A stretch of 64,000 nt of DNA from positions 2,480,001 through 2,544,000 of the forward strand of contig CM065801.1 of NCBI GenBank assembly GCA_033398695.1. The letters are read 5' to 3'. Below are positions 21,561-32,776 of this stretch, piece after piece. The DNA comes from Orobanche coerulescens (Eukaryota; Streptophyta; Magnoliopsida; Lamiales; Orobanchaceae). Numbering within the stretch: the stretch's first letter is position 1; the number at the start of each line of letters is the position of its first letter. A program made the position numbers and the translations under genes. The notes under the pieces were generated by a model, which did no database searches, had not been told where the DNA came from, and saw only the letters and a program-made list of their open reading frames with translations.

Positions 21561-22640
21561 ATGGATGCTGGAAGAGGACGTAGTCGTGGTCGTGGTCGGG
21601 GACGTGGGGCAGCCGTTGGGGCGGCCACGTCGCATTCTTCGGGAGCCGGCAGTACCGGCGACCGACAAAGTCATGCTTCTTCTTAGGAGCGCACCGACCT
21701 TGACATTGCGGCCGTTATGCAGCAAATGGTGAACCAAATGGCGGCGATAGCTCAGGCGGTTCAGAATCCGGATCCGGCCCATGCTAATCAGGGCGAAGCA
21801 GAATGTTGGCTCTAAGATGTCATCAAGATGCATCCTCCTCAGTTTTCGGGAGCATCAGACCCGATCGGCTGGGTGGGGTGGATCAAGGAGATATCTAAAG
21901 TATTTGTTGCCACCAACTGTCCCGAGGACCGTAAGGTCCCTATTGCCAAGTATTTTCTCACTGGAGACGCTACTGACTGGAGGGAGGCCGTTGGGCCTAA
22001 GGACCACGTTGCTTCGTGGGCGGAATTCAAGGACCTAATGGAGACCGAATATTGCCCGTGGCCAGTTAGACAGGCTCGAGTTCATGCCTTTATGATGCTG
22101 AGCATCGGGATATTTCTGTTTCTCAAGCAATTGCCGATTTCAACAAGGAGTTGGGCTATGTGAAGACTCAATTTGTCGAGAAAAACGACAAAATTTTTCA
22201 CTTCTCCAAGCGGATGAAATTATCGATTCGCGACTACATGTCTGGGCTCGTCTGCACTACCTTGAAGGATTATCAGACTAGGGCCCTTGCTTATGATATG
22301 TCGGTGATGGCTAGCAAGGTGGCCCGCGAGAGCAAGAAGCAGAAGTCTGCCGGGAATTTTTTGGGCCACAAAGGTGGGGGTCAGCAGAAATTCCAGTCTG
22401 CTAACTTTTCCGCTGGTGGTGGCCCAGCTCGATCTACTGGGGTTCCCCGCAGGGCTGCGGTGCCCTTCGGGAGGTGAAGTGTTTTAAGCGTGGCCAACCG
22501 CCACATCGATCGTATTTGTCCGAACCCTTTCTTTGACGTGTAATCGGTGTGTGGCAGTAGGCCACAAAGCCTTTTGTCTTTGAGAGAGAAAATCCTTGGT
22601 GCCCAGGCTTCCATTCCAGCGCCTAGGGAACCATGCGTGA
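21561..22640 (+). pseudogene. E3 gag polyprotein, broken by stop and frameshifts
   Basis: An ATG at 21561 opens a basic MDAGRGRSRGRGRGRG start; a TAG at 21684 interrupts it where CAG is expected. The capsid part follows in shifted frames. At 21828-22163 the reading includes HPPQFSGASDP and the retrotransposon-gag core (KYFLTGDATDWRE...SWAEFKDLMETEY). At 22151-22477 it continues with EKNDKIFHFSKRMKLSIRDY and the downstream ARALAYDM-like helix. The nucleocapsid follows: a decayed first knuckle near 22482-22530 and a second C-NR-C-VAVG-H motif near 22540-22570. Gag packages RNA into virus-like particles; this copy cannot make intact Gag as read. C-to-T change and CHG-context indels could explain several breaks. 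Confidence 0.85.
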
Positions 22641-22779
22641 ATCAAGGATCGTTTGCTTCTCAGTCCCCACCGAGTGTTAGTCGAGGGAGAGGTCGAGATC
22701 AGACCGCCAAAGGAGGAGCTTCTAGTGTCGGCTCTGCCCATCCACGAGTTTACGAGATAAGGAGGGCCGATGATCCGAC

Positions 22780-22965
22780 CGCTACCGTTGCCACAGGTAC
22801 CGTTCACATTCATTCTCATCCTGTCAGTGTGCTTTTCGATTCCGGTGCTACGCATTCATTTGTCTCTCTGGAATGTGTGCATCGTCTGGGTTTTTGATTG
22901 TTTGTTGCCCTGTGAGCCTTTCATCGTTAAACTTCCTAGCGGTGATAGGATCGTTGGGGATTGAG
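22780..22965 (+). pseudogene. E3 protease region (retropepsin DSGA motif)
   Basis: The reading includes VLFDSGATHSFVSLE, the aspartic protease active site (DSGA) of gypsy retrotransposons, near 22825-22875. A frameshift near 22893-22900 moves the frame, and the second half (CEPFIVKLPSGDRIVGD) reads in another frame ending at 22964. The polyprotein resumes from about 22983. The protease would cleave Gag-Pol during particle maturation. Confidence 0.85.
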
Positions 22966-22982
22966 AGATCCGAGATTGTTCT

Positions 22983-24326
22983 GTGATTATTTGCGAAAGG
23001 GCTTGGCTCTCAGATCTTATTGTCGTGGGTATCGAGGGTGAGGATTTAATTCTTGGGGATGATTGGCTCGAGCGGCATGGTGCGATCATGAACTACCGCA
23101 CGAGAATCATCACTATGTTAGCCGAGGACGGCACCGAGCACTCTTTCGCGGTGCGAAAGAGGGGAAACCAGAAGTTCGTTATTAACGCCTTGAAGGCGAT
23201 GAGGCTCCTACGAAAGGGGTGTACTGGTTATTGGTGCTACGCCTTGAAGGCGGATGAGGGTAGAGTCGAGTTTTCGTCGATTCCAGTCGTTAGTGAGTTT
23301 CCTGATGTATTTCCTGATGAGTTATCGGGTTTGCCACCGGATCGTGAGGTCGAGTTTGCTATAGAGTTAGAGCCGGGCGCGGCTCCGATTTCGAAGGCGC
23401 CGTATCGCATGGCACCTTCAGAGATGTCCGAGTTGAAAAAGCAGTTGAGTGAGCTTCTTGAGTCGGGGTATGTTCGACCGAGCGCCTCGCCTTTGGGCGC
23501 ACCAGTCCTGTTTGTGCGGAAGAAGGATGATTCACTACGTTTGTGTATCGACTATCACGAACTAAACAAGGTGACCATCAAGAACAAGTATCCTTTGCCG
23601 AGGATTGATGACTTGTTCGATCAGTTGCAGGGAGATGCGGTATTCTCGAAGATTGATTTGAGGTCGGGGTACTACCAGCTCCAGGTGAGGGAGTCCGATG
23701 TGCCGAAAACAGCTTTTCGGACGAGATACGGACATTATAAGTTTGTAGTTATGCCTTTCGGGTTAACTAATGCGCCGACGGTGTTCATGCAGTTGATGAA
23801 CAAAGTCTTTATCGAGTATTTGGATAAGTGTGTTGTCGTCTTCATTGATGATATTCTCATTTATTCGAGGAACGAGGAAGAGCATACCCATCATTTGCGG
23901 GTAGTATTAGACATTTTGAGGACCGAGCAACTCTATGCGAAGTTCTCGAAATGTGAGTTCTGGCTGAAGGAAGTGATGTTTTTCGGTCACGTGATTTCAA
24001 CCGAGGGGGTTCGTGTGGATCCGCAGAAGATCGAGGCAGTGTTGGATTGGGCACCGTCCAAGAATGTGAAGGAGATCCGTAGTTTCTTGGGTTTGGCCGG
24101 CTACTACCGTAGGTTCGTCGAGGGCTTCTCGAAACTGGCTCGGCCACTTACACAGTTGCTCCAGAAGTCCGAGAAATTCGTCTGGAATGACGAGAGACAG
24201 TCGAGTTTTGAGGAGCTGAAGAGGCGTTTGACTTCGGCTCCGATTTTGGCGTTGCCGTGTGGCAACGGGGGTTTTGCTGTTTATAGTGATGCTTCGGGTC
24301 AGGGTTTTGGGTGCGTGTTGATGTAG
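22983..24326 (+). CDS. E3 pol: protease tail, reverse transcriptase and RNase H start
   Basis: 447 codons ending at a TAG (24324-24326). First comes the protease tail with [20 protein letters not shown]. The RT then runs over about residues 110-330: [28 protein letters not shown] (first catalytic Asp), [12 protein letters not shown] and [12 protein letters not shown] (catalytic FIDD, DNA 23841-23852). The connection follows ([14 protein letters not shown]), then the RNase H start with [16 protein letters not shown]. The TAG stands where Gln is expected (GCVLMQ), a C-to-T nonsense change, and the frame continues unbroken beyond it. RT and RNase H copy the element RNA into DNA. The RT core is intact as read. 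Confidence 0.93.
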   Translation: MIICERAWLSDLIVVGIEGEDLILGDDWLERHGAIMNYRTRIITMLAEDGTEHSFAVRKRGNQKFVINALKAMRLLRKGCTGYWCYALKADEGRVEFSSIPVVSEFPDVFPDELSGLPPDREVEFAIELEPGAAPISKAPYRMAPSEMSELKKQLSELLESGYVRPSASPLGAPVLFVRKKDDSLRLCIDYHELNKVTIKNKYPLPRIDDLFDQLQGDAVFSKIDLRSGYYQLQVRESDVPKTAFRTRYGHYKFVVMPFGLTNAPTVFMQLMNKVFIEYLDKCVVVFIDDILIYSRNEEEHTHHLRVVLDILRTEQLYAKFSKCEFWLKEVMFFGHVISTEGVRVDPQKIEAVLDWAPSKNVKEIRSFLGLAGYYRRFVEGFSKLARPLTQLLQKSEKFVWNDERQSSFEELKRRLTSAPILALPCGNGGFAVYSDASGQGFGCVLM

Positions 24327-25202
24327 CACGACAAGACCATTGCTTATGCGTCGAGACAGTTGAGGCCGTATGAGCTTAACTACCCTACTCATGATTTGGA
24401 GTTAGCGGCAGTTGTCTTTGCGCTCAAGATTTGGCGTCACTATCTTTTCGGCTCTGCATGTCAGATTTTTACCGATCATAAAAGTCTGAAATACATATTT
24501 ACTCAGCTGGAGTTGAATATGAGGCAGAGGAGGTGGTTAGAGTTGATTAAGGATTATGACCTCGAAAGCCTTTATCATCCGGGCAAGGCGAACGTCGTGG
24601 CCGACGTCTTGAGTCGGAAACCGGTTGCATTGCGAACGCTTGAGATCCTTACGTCTCAGTCTGAGCTTCGGAGAGTTTTGATCGAGTTGGATGTTGAGGT
24701 TTTGTTGCCTGGAGCTGTCGGGCAACTTTGTGCTTTAGAGATTTCGTCATCTTTGATCGATGAAATTAAGCTGAAGCAGTTGGAGGATCCGATGATTACT
24801 CAAATCCAAGAGAACATTCTTAAAGGAAAGTCTCCTGGGTTTGTGATTCACGAGGATGGCGTTTTGAGATTCCAGAGTCGAATTTGTGTACCGAACGACT
24901 CAGAGTTGAGACAGAGTATTTTGCGTGAGGCCCATGCTACACCTTACTCCGTTCATCCTGGTTCGAGTAAGATGTACAAGGACCTGAGAAGGAATTTCTG
25001 GTGGAATGATATGAAGGAGGAGGTCGCACAGTTTGTAGCAAGATGTTTGACTTGTCAGCAGGTCAAAATCGAGCACCAGCGACCGACCGGGTTATTGCAG
25101 TCACTTTCTATTCCGGAATGGAAATGGGAGGATATATCGATGGATTTCATTACGAGTTTGCCGAGATCGAGGTGGCATGAATATGGTATGGGTGATTGTT
25201 GA
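24327..25202 (+). CDS. E3 pol: RNase H remainder and integrase N-terminus
   Basis: This is the same frame as the preceding block, after the TAG. It starts [19 protein letters not shown] and includes TLDLELAAV-type residues (E of RNase H), [11 protein letters not shown] (Asp) and [10 protein letters not shown]. The integrase HHCC zinc domain follows (H near [15 protein letters not shown], then CLTCQQVK), and then the first catalytic Asp in [13 protein letters not shown]. The frame is lost at about 25177 just after [10 protein letters not shown]; the remaining integrase is in the next frame from 25177. Together these cover the C-terminal half of pol in a Tekay-like gypsy element. Confidence 0.92.
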   Translation, partial: HDKTIAYASRQLRPYELNYPTHDLELAAVVFALKIWRHYLFGSACQIFTDHKSLKYIFTQLELNMRQRRWLELIKDYDLESLYHPGKANVVADVLSRKPVALRTLEILTSQSELRRVLIELDVEVLLPGAVGQLCALEISSSLIDEIKLKQLEDPMITQIQENILKGKSPGFVIHEDGVLRFQSRICVPNDSELRQSILREAHATPYSVHPGSSKMYKDLRRNFWWNDMKEEVAQFVARCLTCQQVKIEHQRPTGLLQSLSIPEWKWEDISMDFITSLPRSRWHEYGMGDC

Positions 25203-26181
25203 TCGCCTGACCAAGTCGGCACATTTTCTGGGCATCAAGGACACTTGGGGCCCGGAAAAGTTGGCTCGTGTGTTTATCGCGCAGGTTGTGAGGCTTCACG
25301 GTACTCCGAAGTCTATTGGTTCGAATCGTGATGGCCGTTTTGTATCGAATTTTTGGCTGGCAGTGCATAAGGCGTTAGGTACTCGTTTGCGTTTGAGTAC
25401 CTCTTTTCATCCTCAGTCAGATGGACAGTCGGAACGCACTATCCAGACATTCGAGGATATGTTGCGTGCTTGTGCTCTCGACTGGAGCAGTGACTGGGAG
25501 GAGCATTTGCCATTGATCAAATTCACGTACAACAATAGTTGGCACGCCTCGATTCGGATAGCACCGTATGAGGCACTTTATGGGCGACGTTGTCGATCAC
25601 CGATTTATTGGAATGAGGCGTCCGATATGGTCGGGACCGAGCCGGATATCGTCCTGGAGACGATGCGGAAGATAGAATTAGTTCGGGAATGGATGTTGAC
25701 TGCCCAGAGTCGACAAAAATCATATGCCGATGTTCGTCGTCGACCTTTGGAATTCGAGGTGGGAGACCACGTTTTACTAAAGGTGTCGCCGACGAGAGGA
25801 GTTTTCCGTTTCGAGAAAAAGGGGAAGTTGAGTCCGAGATTTATTGGACCCTTCGAGATTCTCGAGCGAGTCGGTGGGTTGGCATACCGTTTGGCATTAC
25901 CCCCGGCCCTGAGTCATGTTCATAACGTTTTCCATGTTTCCCAACTAAGGAAATATGTTCCAGATCCTAGTCACGTCATCGATTATGGTGAGATTGATGT
26001 CGCCGAGGATACTACTTTTGAGGAGCGTCCTTTGAAGATTTTGGAGCATCGTGAGAAGCAACTGAGGCATAAGACCATCTCTTTGGTCAATGTGCAGTGG
26101 TGGAGGCATGGTGTCGAGGAGGCAACTTGGGAAACCGAGGGTAGCATGCGTGCTAGGTACCCCGAGTTGTTTGTTTCTTAA
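25177..26181 (+). CDS. E3 pol: integrase core, GPY/F and chromodomain
   Basis: 334 codons ending TAA at 26179-26181. The integrase core continues with [14 protein letters not shown] and the second catalytic site, then the Glu site in [19 protein letters not shown]. The second Asp is changed: SNRD at 25321-25332 stands where SDRD is expected. The GPY/F block follows ([16 protein letters not shown]...[19 protein letters not shown]), then a C-terminal chromodomain ending [25 protein letters not shown]. The chromodomain marks a chromovirus and usually guides integration towards heterochromatin. The Asp-to-Asn change would be expected to inactivate strand transfer. Confidence 0.92.
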   Translation: MNMVWVIVDRLTKSAHFLGIKDTWGPEKLARVFIAQVVRLHGTPKSIGSNRDGRFVSNFWLAVHKALGTRLRLSTSFHPQSDGQSERTIQTFEDMLRACALDWSSDWEEHLPLIKFTYNNSWHASIRIAPYEALYGRRCRSPIYWNEASDMVGTEPDIVLETMRKIELVREWMLTAQSRQKSYADVRRRPLEFEVGDHVLLKVSPTRGVFRFEKKGKLSPRFIGPFEILERVGGLAYRLALPPALSHVHNVFHVSQLRKYVPDPSHVIDYGEIDVAEDTTFEERPLKILEHREKQLRHKTISLVNVQWWRHGVEEATWETEGSMRARYPELFVS

Positions 26182-26184
26182 GTT

Positions 26185-26216
26185 TCGGGACGAAACTTAT
26201 TTTTAGAGGGGTAGAA
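26185..26216 (+). other. Polypurine tract region of E3
   Basis: CGGGACGAAACTT is followed by TTTTTAGAGGGGTAGAA directly before the LTR start at 26217. Confidence 0.8.
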
Positions 26217-26427
26217 TGTAATATCCGCATTTTTCTTTCCCGGTATTTTCATTTTTTTGGTGTATTTCTCGTTTGTGGCGACCCTCGTATATTTTTCAGT
26301 GTATTTGTTCCGTCGTCTATTGATCTGATTCTCGTAATTGTTGTTCGGAACCGCCGACGGGGTTGCCGTTCCGTTTGATGCTTCGTTCGTGTTGTTTCGG
26401 TGTTTCGGACCGTTGTTAACCTGTGCC

Positions 26428-26875
26428 TAACGCGCGCTAATGTTACTTTATAGCGCGCGCTAATCAACCTTCAGTAGCGCACGCTACACTTGTTTTGTAG
26501 CGCGCGCTAGCGAGCCTTTCCAGTACTGGACAGTTTTTCACTGGACTCGGATAGGTGCCGAGGTAGCGCACGCTATGGCTGATAGCGCGCGCTACCGATA
26601 CGCTTTTAGCGCACGCTACGGTCAGCCGATAGCGCGCGCTAACGGGGTCAGGTGAGTACTGGGCAGTTCACTTCTGGACTCGGATGATGTCCAAGTAGCA
26701 CACGCTATAACCGATAGCGCGCGCTACCGAGAGGCTATTAGCGCACGCTACGTTTCGGGTAGCGCACGCTAACGGCCAGAAATCTGGCTACTGGACTGGG
26801 ACACTAACTGTCTGGACTGGAGTTTTGTCCCGTTAGCGCACGCTAACTTTTGAAGATTAGCGCGCGCTAACGCTC
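26428..26875 (+). promoter_or_regulatory. U3 dyad-word array of E3 3' LTR
   Basis: Second copy of the TAGCG-NN-CGCTA array with more intact words than the 5' copy, for example TAGCGCGCGCTAACG near 26630 where the 5' LTR has a shortened GCGC centre. Confidence 0.75.
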
Positions 26876-26897
26876 CCTGGCTATATAAACCAGGGAG
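26873..26897 (+). promoter_or_regulatory. TATA box inside 8 bp hairpin, E3 3' LTR
   Basis: TATATAAA at 26882-26889 lies between CTCCCTGG (26873-26880) and CCAGGGAG (26890-26897), as in the 5' LTR. Confidence 0.75.
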
Positions 26898-27483
26898 TTG
26901 ACCCACAATGCTACTTTTCTTTCATTCTTTCTCCTCCCCGCGACGTAGAGCTCCTTCAGGCGATTTTCAGGCGATCTCTTCCTCCGATCTTTTCAGGCGT
27001 CTTCTACCTTTAGTTTTTGAAGTGGATTAACAACACCTACTTGTGTTCTTCATCCTCAATCCAAGGTAAATCTCTTAGAACCCTACTTTTGGGTGATTTG
27101 GGGGTTTTTAGATTTTCGTCCGTTTCGTTCCATTTTGTTGGTTAATTCATGATGAATATGATTAATCTTTTTGATATCATTAGTTTTCCTATGGATTCAT
27201 GGTATATTTTCGTGATTTTGCGAAATCGAGAGGGTTTGGTTGTGGTCCGCCCTCGTTGTCATCTTTATTCGAATATACATGAATCGTAGGTGGGTTTTCG
27301 GGAGTATTCCATTTCCGTAATCGTCTAGAAGTGTTTGTGATTGTATTCTTCGAATCATTAGGTTTGGTTTCGACGTTTCCTCGCGGTTGTGCTTGACTCT
27401 TTCTTCCCGTTTGTGTCACCGTCTATTAATCGAGGCAAGTACACTTATGAACTTATAATCTTATCGTAGTAGTATTGCATGAG

Positions 27484-27522
<39 letters not shown>

Positions 27523-27828
27523 TATGCTCACTACGGGTTAGATCCGACGGGGTCTCGGTAGGGGTCCACAAAGGCCTGGGTCCGCGAGCTTGCTTTTAAC
27601 CACTACGGGTTAGATCCAACGGGGTCTCGGTAGGGGTCCACAGAGGCGTGGGTCCGCGGTTAATTGTGGTGCATTTTACAAATATGTTTTGATATTGGTG
27701 TTTCCGGAAATGTGTGTTTCAACCGAAATTTTCATTATTGCATGCTTTGACTATATGTGTAAGATGTAAGTTGTTCATTTGGTTACTTGTACTAGCGTAA
27801 TTGCTAACCCATTTGGGGGACCCGTTTT

Positions 27829-28252
27829 GTATAGTTCCCCGAAAATCTTGCAGCCAGGTCTGTGCCAGGCGGAGATACTTGACCAGGTTAGGCTCCTTGG
27901 CCCGTACTCGCCCCTAATTTGGTTTACTACCAATTGAGAATCACTTAAGACAGCGAGGCGAGCGAGACCGAGGGATGTCGCCATTTCAAGACTGGCCAGG
28001 AGGGCTTCATACTCTGCTTCGTTGTTAGTGGCCGGAAAACCCTGGCGAACGGCCGAGCAGAACAAACGTTGGTCGGGACTGACGAGGACTATTCCTGCTC
28101 CTGCCATGTCGGCAGTTGACGACCCGTCCGCGTAGAGTGACCACTCCCCTGATCGGTCATCCTCTTGTGTGATGGCTGGTGTGAATTCCGCGATGAAATC
28201 TGCCAGGACCTGACCTTTCATGGCCGTGCGCGATTCAAAAGTCAAGTCCAAC
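27829..28252 (-). pseudogene. Tat-lineage gypsy second RNase H fragment (minus strand)
   Basis: Reading away from the solo LTR, the minus strand gives LDLTFESRTAMKGQVLADF, then an RNase H of the kind Tat/Athila elements carry in addition to the RT-linked one. Visible are WSLYADGSS (Asp), GAGIVLVSP, FPATNNEAEYEALLA (Glu) and LAVLSDSQLVVNQIRGEYG (Asp). The frame is lost after GEYGPRS near 27900, although PNLVKYL-like codons can be followed in another frame to about 27835. This joins the RT-RNase H piece at 30633-30980. The left end abuts the broken E3 LTR. Confidence 0.85.
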
Positions 28253-28737
28253 TGTAACACCCCGAGATATTCGGAATAATTACAGCGCCGTAAACCCTTT
28301 AAGTAAGGATTTACAAGGCTAAATAAAAGAAATGTAAGTATAAGACATAAATACCACGAAAATTCAAGTTTATAAAACCGATTCAACTGGTTCAATGAGT
28401 AATTAATACAACCATATCGAAGTAGAATTAATAAGACATGCGTACTCGAGTACTGAAATCAAACCAAGAAAATAAATCACCAACAACAACAAACATCACT
28501 GAACCCCTTCGTCGTCACATCGCATCGTGGTCGCTTTCCCTGCTCCTCGGCTACCTGAACATCAAAACAAATGTCCACCCCCGAAGGGGTTAGCAAACGA
28601 TGCTAGTACAAGTATCATTTAAACGAATCAAATATGCATCAACAATACATAGCAAGGTACACCACACGGACTTCCGCTACCGGAATCCGACAATGCGAAT
28701 CCAAAAGATTCCATTAACACAACAAGGGTATTCCAAT

Positions 28738-28890
28738 GATCCAGCGCCCTCAGCATAGATCCCAAGATGATCCCGTCGGACCAACACGAGGTGGAAATAA
28801 CCCGTCCAATGATCCAGCGCCCTCAGCCTAGATCCCAAGATGATCCCGTCGGACCAACACGAGGTGGACATCCGATCCAGCGCCCTCAGC
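28738..28890 (-). repeat. Three-copy ~63-73 bp direct repeat in solo LTR
   Basis: Units beginning GATCCAGCGCCCTCAGC start at 28738, 28811 and 28874; the third is partial. Confidence 0.75.
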
Positions 28891-29259
28891 ATAGATCGCA
28901 CCACAAACACAAACATAACTCATGCATACATATATGTCAAATAGCCATGTCCATCAACATGAACATACAAATACTAAATAACGAATATCATGACAATTTA
29001 ACGAAATAAATATCATGTTCAACAACATGAATAATCACACGCATGCTCAAAATACCAATATTAACATATCACGATACTTGCCTCGAAGATGGCAAGAACG
29101 AAACACTTCAACGATCTCAACACACTCGAAGGCCGCCTCCTTCGATCAACGTAGCAAGCTCGAACCTTAACAAAAGAAATGATATACAAATCATCTCAAG
29201 TCGAACGATTGCCTAACAATTCGGTCTACGGCCAAAAGCTAAAAATATGCAATCTGCCT

Positions 29260-29485
29260 GAACCACTTAGCGTACGCTACGTACTCTACGTAACGTGCGC
29301 TAAGCCTACCTGTTAGCGTACGCTATCATCTAAGCCTAGCGTACGCTATCCATGGACTGACAGTTCTCTCTGATCAGCCGACTGACTCGGCTGATATCAT
29401 AACGTATGTTACGTACCAAACGTAGCGTGCGTTAACTTATCCCCGATAGCGCACGTTAACTTACGTATGTTAGCGTGCGCTAACC
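29260..29485 (-). promoter_or_regulatory. Second TAGCG-type dyad cluster in solo LTR
   Basis: Words such as TTAGCGTACGCTACG, GTAACGTGCGCTAAG and TAGCGTGCGCTAACC form a cluster downstream (minus sense) of the TATA-like box. In this family the motif is therefore not limited to U3. Confidence 0.6.
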
Positions 29486-30167
29486 GTGCATGGCAGATTA
29501 CTACTGGCAGAAAACTTGTTCTAATGGTGATGAACTCATGAATTCTATGGTGATAATACAAGCCATCTTAGTGTATATCATGCTCATACGGTTTGTGAAA
29601 GATCTCTACGGATTAAACGACTACAAGATACAAGGGTACGTATAATCATCACAACACCATAATTCATCTTTGATCTCGAGAAAGTATCCTAAGTTCCCTT
29701 CGTCCTACGTTCCAAAACGCATGATTCCAATGAGTAAAACGTAACAACTAGGTAATTTCCATCTACTGATCACAAATTGGTTTGAAACTTCAGAATATGC
29801 TAGGAGTTCAAACACTAAGAGGTTCAATGGTTTATACGATGAATAAGTACAGAAACATCGAAAATATCCTTCTAACACATGATGTTCGACTACTTAAGAA
29901 TCTAACTGACAAGATAAACATGATCAAACGTCCTTCAGAATACTACTATTATTGGTGAAGAATCACCTACCTCAAAGTAGTGAAGAACAAGGAGGAAATT
30001 CGAAGCAATCCAACACCGAAGGCTTGAACACCAATCTCCAATGATCTACAATCTTCAACACGAGCTAGGATGCTGATATGAAGTGTTTAGGATGCAGAAA
30101 GTAATACTCTAAGTATAAGGATTCGGATGGGGGGAGAAAAGACTGAAAATACGAAAAGGATGTTGTC

Positions 30168-30485
30168 CTATTTATAGAAAATGGTTATTAGCGCGCGCTA
30201 GTCCATACTCGTAGCGTGCGCTAACGTCTTACTGACTTCATCAGATTTCAAGACTTAGCGTGCGCTATTCTCATGTCGCAGCGTGCGCTAAGGCGTTGAC
30301 TTGGCTTTTCCCGAAAGCCGCCTGTGTTCATCCCGACACAATCCGACCAAGATCCCTACCGATCTCACCTACCACACATCTCAATCATATTGACCACGTA
30401 TAGCGTGCGCTAATGTTCCTTTGTAGCGTGCGCTATGGATCCATGTTAGCGTACGCTACACATAGGCGATAGCGTGCGCTACATG
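30168..30485 (-). promoter_or_regulatory. U3 dyad-word array and TATA-like box of solo LTR
   Basis: TAGCGCGCGCTA, TAGCGTGCGCTA and TAGCGTACGCTA words fill about 300 bp upstream (minus sense) of CTATAAATAG (reverse of 30168-30177). Confidence 0.7.
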
Positions 30486-30632
30486 CGCAGAATCACAATC
30501 TTAAATCACATTCATGAAATCAAACGCTCAACAACACCGGACTATGAGATACGGAGAATAATACTCAGATCAAAGTGCAACAATTACAATATTACAAGTT
30601 CTAAATACATATCAGAAATCTCGGGTATTACA

Positions 30633-30980
30633 CAAATTGTCCAAGCTCGACGGCCCATTTGATCAGCCGGTCGGATACGTCGAGTCGGTGCATGACCTGT
30701 TTTAAGGGGTAGTTTGTTAGGACAACTACCTGATGTTCCAGAAAGTAGGGTCTTAACTTCCGGGACGCCAGCGCATTGGCCAGCTTTTCCATTGGGGCGT
30801 ATCTGAGCTCGGTATCATGAAGGGACTGACTAACATAGTAGACCGGATATTGAACCGCATTCTCCGTCCGGATACGAGCGGCACTGATCGTGGAGTCGGA
30901 CACCGCGAGATATAAATTGAAAGGTTCTCCTCGGTCCGATTGTTGCAGGATTGGTGCTTCTGCCAGGACTTCCTTGATGG
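30633..30980 (-). pseudogene. Tat-lineage gypsy RT-RNase H fragment (minus strand)
   Basis: The minus strand reads IKEVLAEAPILQQSDRGEPF and then NLYLAVSDSTISA, YPVYYVSQSLHDTELRYAPMEKLA, FLEHQVVVLTNYPLKQVMHR and DVSDRLIKWAVELGQF. This is the RT-linked RNase H and connection region of a Tat-type gypsy element. The frame is open through the piece and continues, after the solo LTR is removed, with DLTFES at 28252. Upstream RT is absent: the fragment ends at about 30980 against an LTR-like TGCAATATCCGC. Confidence 0.88.
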
Positions 30981-31222
30981 TGCAATATCCGCTATTTTCG
31001 TAATGCGATATTATTATTTATAATGATATTATAATGCATTTCATTTTATTTAATTTCATTTAGAGGATCATGAACATTTATTTCGACGTATCACAAGTCC
31101 TAACCCGAGTCATTTCATCATATATACATTCAAGTGGTCATTATTTGTTTTATAATAGTGTTATTAATTATTCGAGTATAATACTAACACTATTATTATT
31201 ATTATTATTATTATTAATACGG
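30981..31222. other. AT-rich spacer, possible LTR start fragment, (TTA)n run
   Basis: It begins TGCAATATCCGC, one base from the TGTAATATCCGC start of E3, so it may be the left edge of another gypsy LTR. A (TTA)n microsatellite lies near 31187-31216. I see no coding sequence. Confidence 0.4.
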
Positions 31223-32340
31223 GCGATTTACATCTGACTACTTTTTTAGATGGTCTAATTACAGTTTGGTCCCTATTGTTTCAGATATTACAATGAAGGA
31301 CAAACTTTGCACTGTCGAGAAACTAAATTTACAACGAAGGACAAAAGTCAAATTTTCAGATGATGTCACTGGAGAGAAAGTACTGATATTCCGAATTTGC
31401 CCTTTTATTTTTCCTTTTCTTGTTTACCCATTTACTTTTCACGTGGGCATACGCCGACCATCATTGTAATATATATAACACTTTTGACTTCAAAGGTAAT
31501 AAATTTCAAGCTTTCTAGAAAAAATATTTTTTCCAAAAAGAAAGTATTTTCTGGAAAAAATATCATTTTTCGAAAAAAAAAAAAATTTATGGGAAAAAAA
31601 TTATCTTTTCGAAAAAAAATATTATTTTATGGAATTTTTATTTTTTTCGAAAAATTAAAAAATATTTTCTGGAGAAAAATTTATTTTTGGGCAAAATAAT
31701 ATTTTTTCGAATAAAATTATTTTCGAAAAAATAAAACTATTTTCTGAAAAAAAAAATATTTTTTCGAAAAAATAAAAAAAATATTTTTCTGGAGAAAAAG
31801 GTATTTTTTGGCAAAATAATATTTTTTTTCGAAATTAAATTATTTTCTGGAAAAAAATATTATTTTTTCGAAAAAATAAAATTATTTTCTGGAAAAAAAA
31901 AAAAAAATATTATTTCGAAAAAATTAAAAAAATATTTTTTGGCAAAATAATATTTTTTCGAAATAAATTTATTTTCTTGAAAAAATATTATTTTTTCGAA
32001 AAAATAAAATTATTTTCTGGAAAAAAATAAAATAATTTATATTTGCGAAAAAAAAAATATTTTATGGAAAAAAATTATATTTCGAAAAAAAATTATTTTC
32101 TGAAAAAAAATATTTTTTTAAAAGAAATGTATTAGCTAAACACTTTAATAACTTATAAGCTATTTGTTTAATATGAAATGTATTTTAAAAAAATATTTTA
32201 TTCAAGTAAATAGAGGGCATTTTCTTCTTTTTAATAGAAGTCAACACCAATTCAGATTTTTGTCCTTCGCTGTAATTTATGAAACAATACGTACTAAAGT
32301 GTAAAGAGGCCATCTAATAGGGTAGTTGGGTGTAATTTCC

Positions 32341-32388
<48 letters not shown>

Positions 32389-32729
32389 TTATCAAAACAC
32401 CAATGCACACTACTTATTACATATTATGAGGCATTCGGACCCGTGCGATGCACCGATCTTATTTTTTGATAAAAGTTAAATTTTTACTTATGTCTAAAAC
32501 TCAATTTTTTTTAAACAATCAATATTTCCTTGTAAAAGCACATATTAATATTGTAGTTTAGGCTTGATTTTTGTTGGTGACCATTTTTTTTTCCCAATTC
32601 TTGCAGAGCCCTTTAGCGGTGGGGAGAAATATTGTCCGGTCCGTATCAATTAAGTGGCCTAAGATCGGTGCATCGCACGGGTCCGAATGCCTCATAATAT
32701 GTAATAAGCAGTGTGCATTGGTGTTTTGA

Positions 32730-32776
<47 letters not shown>

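Larger units (their letters stand above)
26217..27828 (+). mobile_element. E3 3' LTR, truncated
   Basis: It starts TGTAATATCCGC and is collinear with 19311-20930 up to GGGGGACCCGTTTTG. There the similarity to the 5' LTR stops and minus-strand Tat pol sequence begins, so about 390 bp of the LTR end is missing. The (GT)n run near 27487-27520 is much longer than in the 5' LTR. No target duplication can be defined because this end is lost. Confidence 0.88.
28253..30632 (-). mobile_element. Solo LTR of a gypsy element (2380 bp, minus strand)
   Basis: It is bounded by TGTAACACCC at the left and GGGTATTACA at the right, i.e. a TGTAATACCC...GGGTGTTACA LTR in reverse. It has no partner LTR, PBS or PPT, and it splits a Tat pol reading frame exactly (GQF | DLTFES). 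The flanks are CCAAC and CAAAT, identical at three of five positions, so any target duplication has decayed. It contains two TAGCG-type dyad clusters, a minus-strand TATA-like CTATAAATAG at 30168-30177, a donor-like GAGGTAGGTG (minus) near 29968, and a ~70 bp block repeated at 28738, 28811 and 28874. A solo LTR is expected from LTR-LTR recombination. Confidence 0.88.

Noticed and set aside
22547..22897. 116-codon plus frame as a separate gene
   Set aside because: It contains the retropepsin DSGA motif and lies in order between gag and RT, so it is part of the broken E3 polyprotein.
31397..31699. Lys/Phe-rich frame in the foldback element (and 33296-33505)
   Set aside because: It arises from the TTTTCGAAAAA repeat; there is no conserved start or protein motif.
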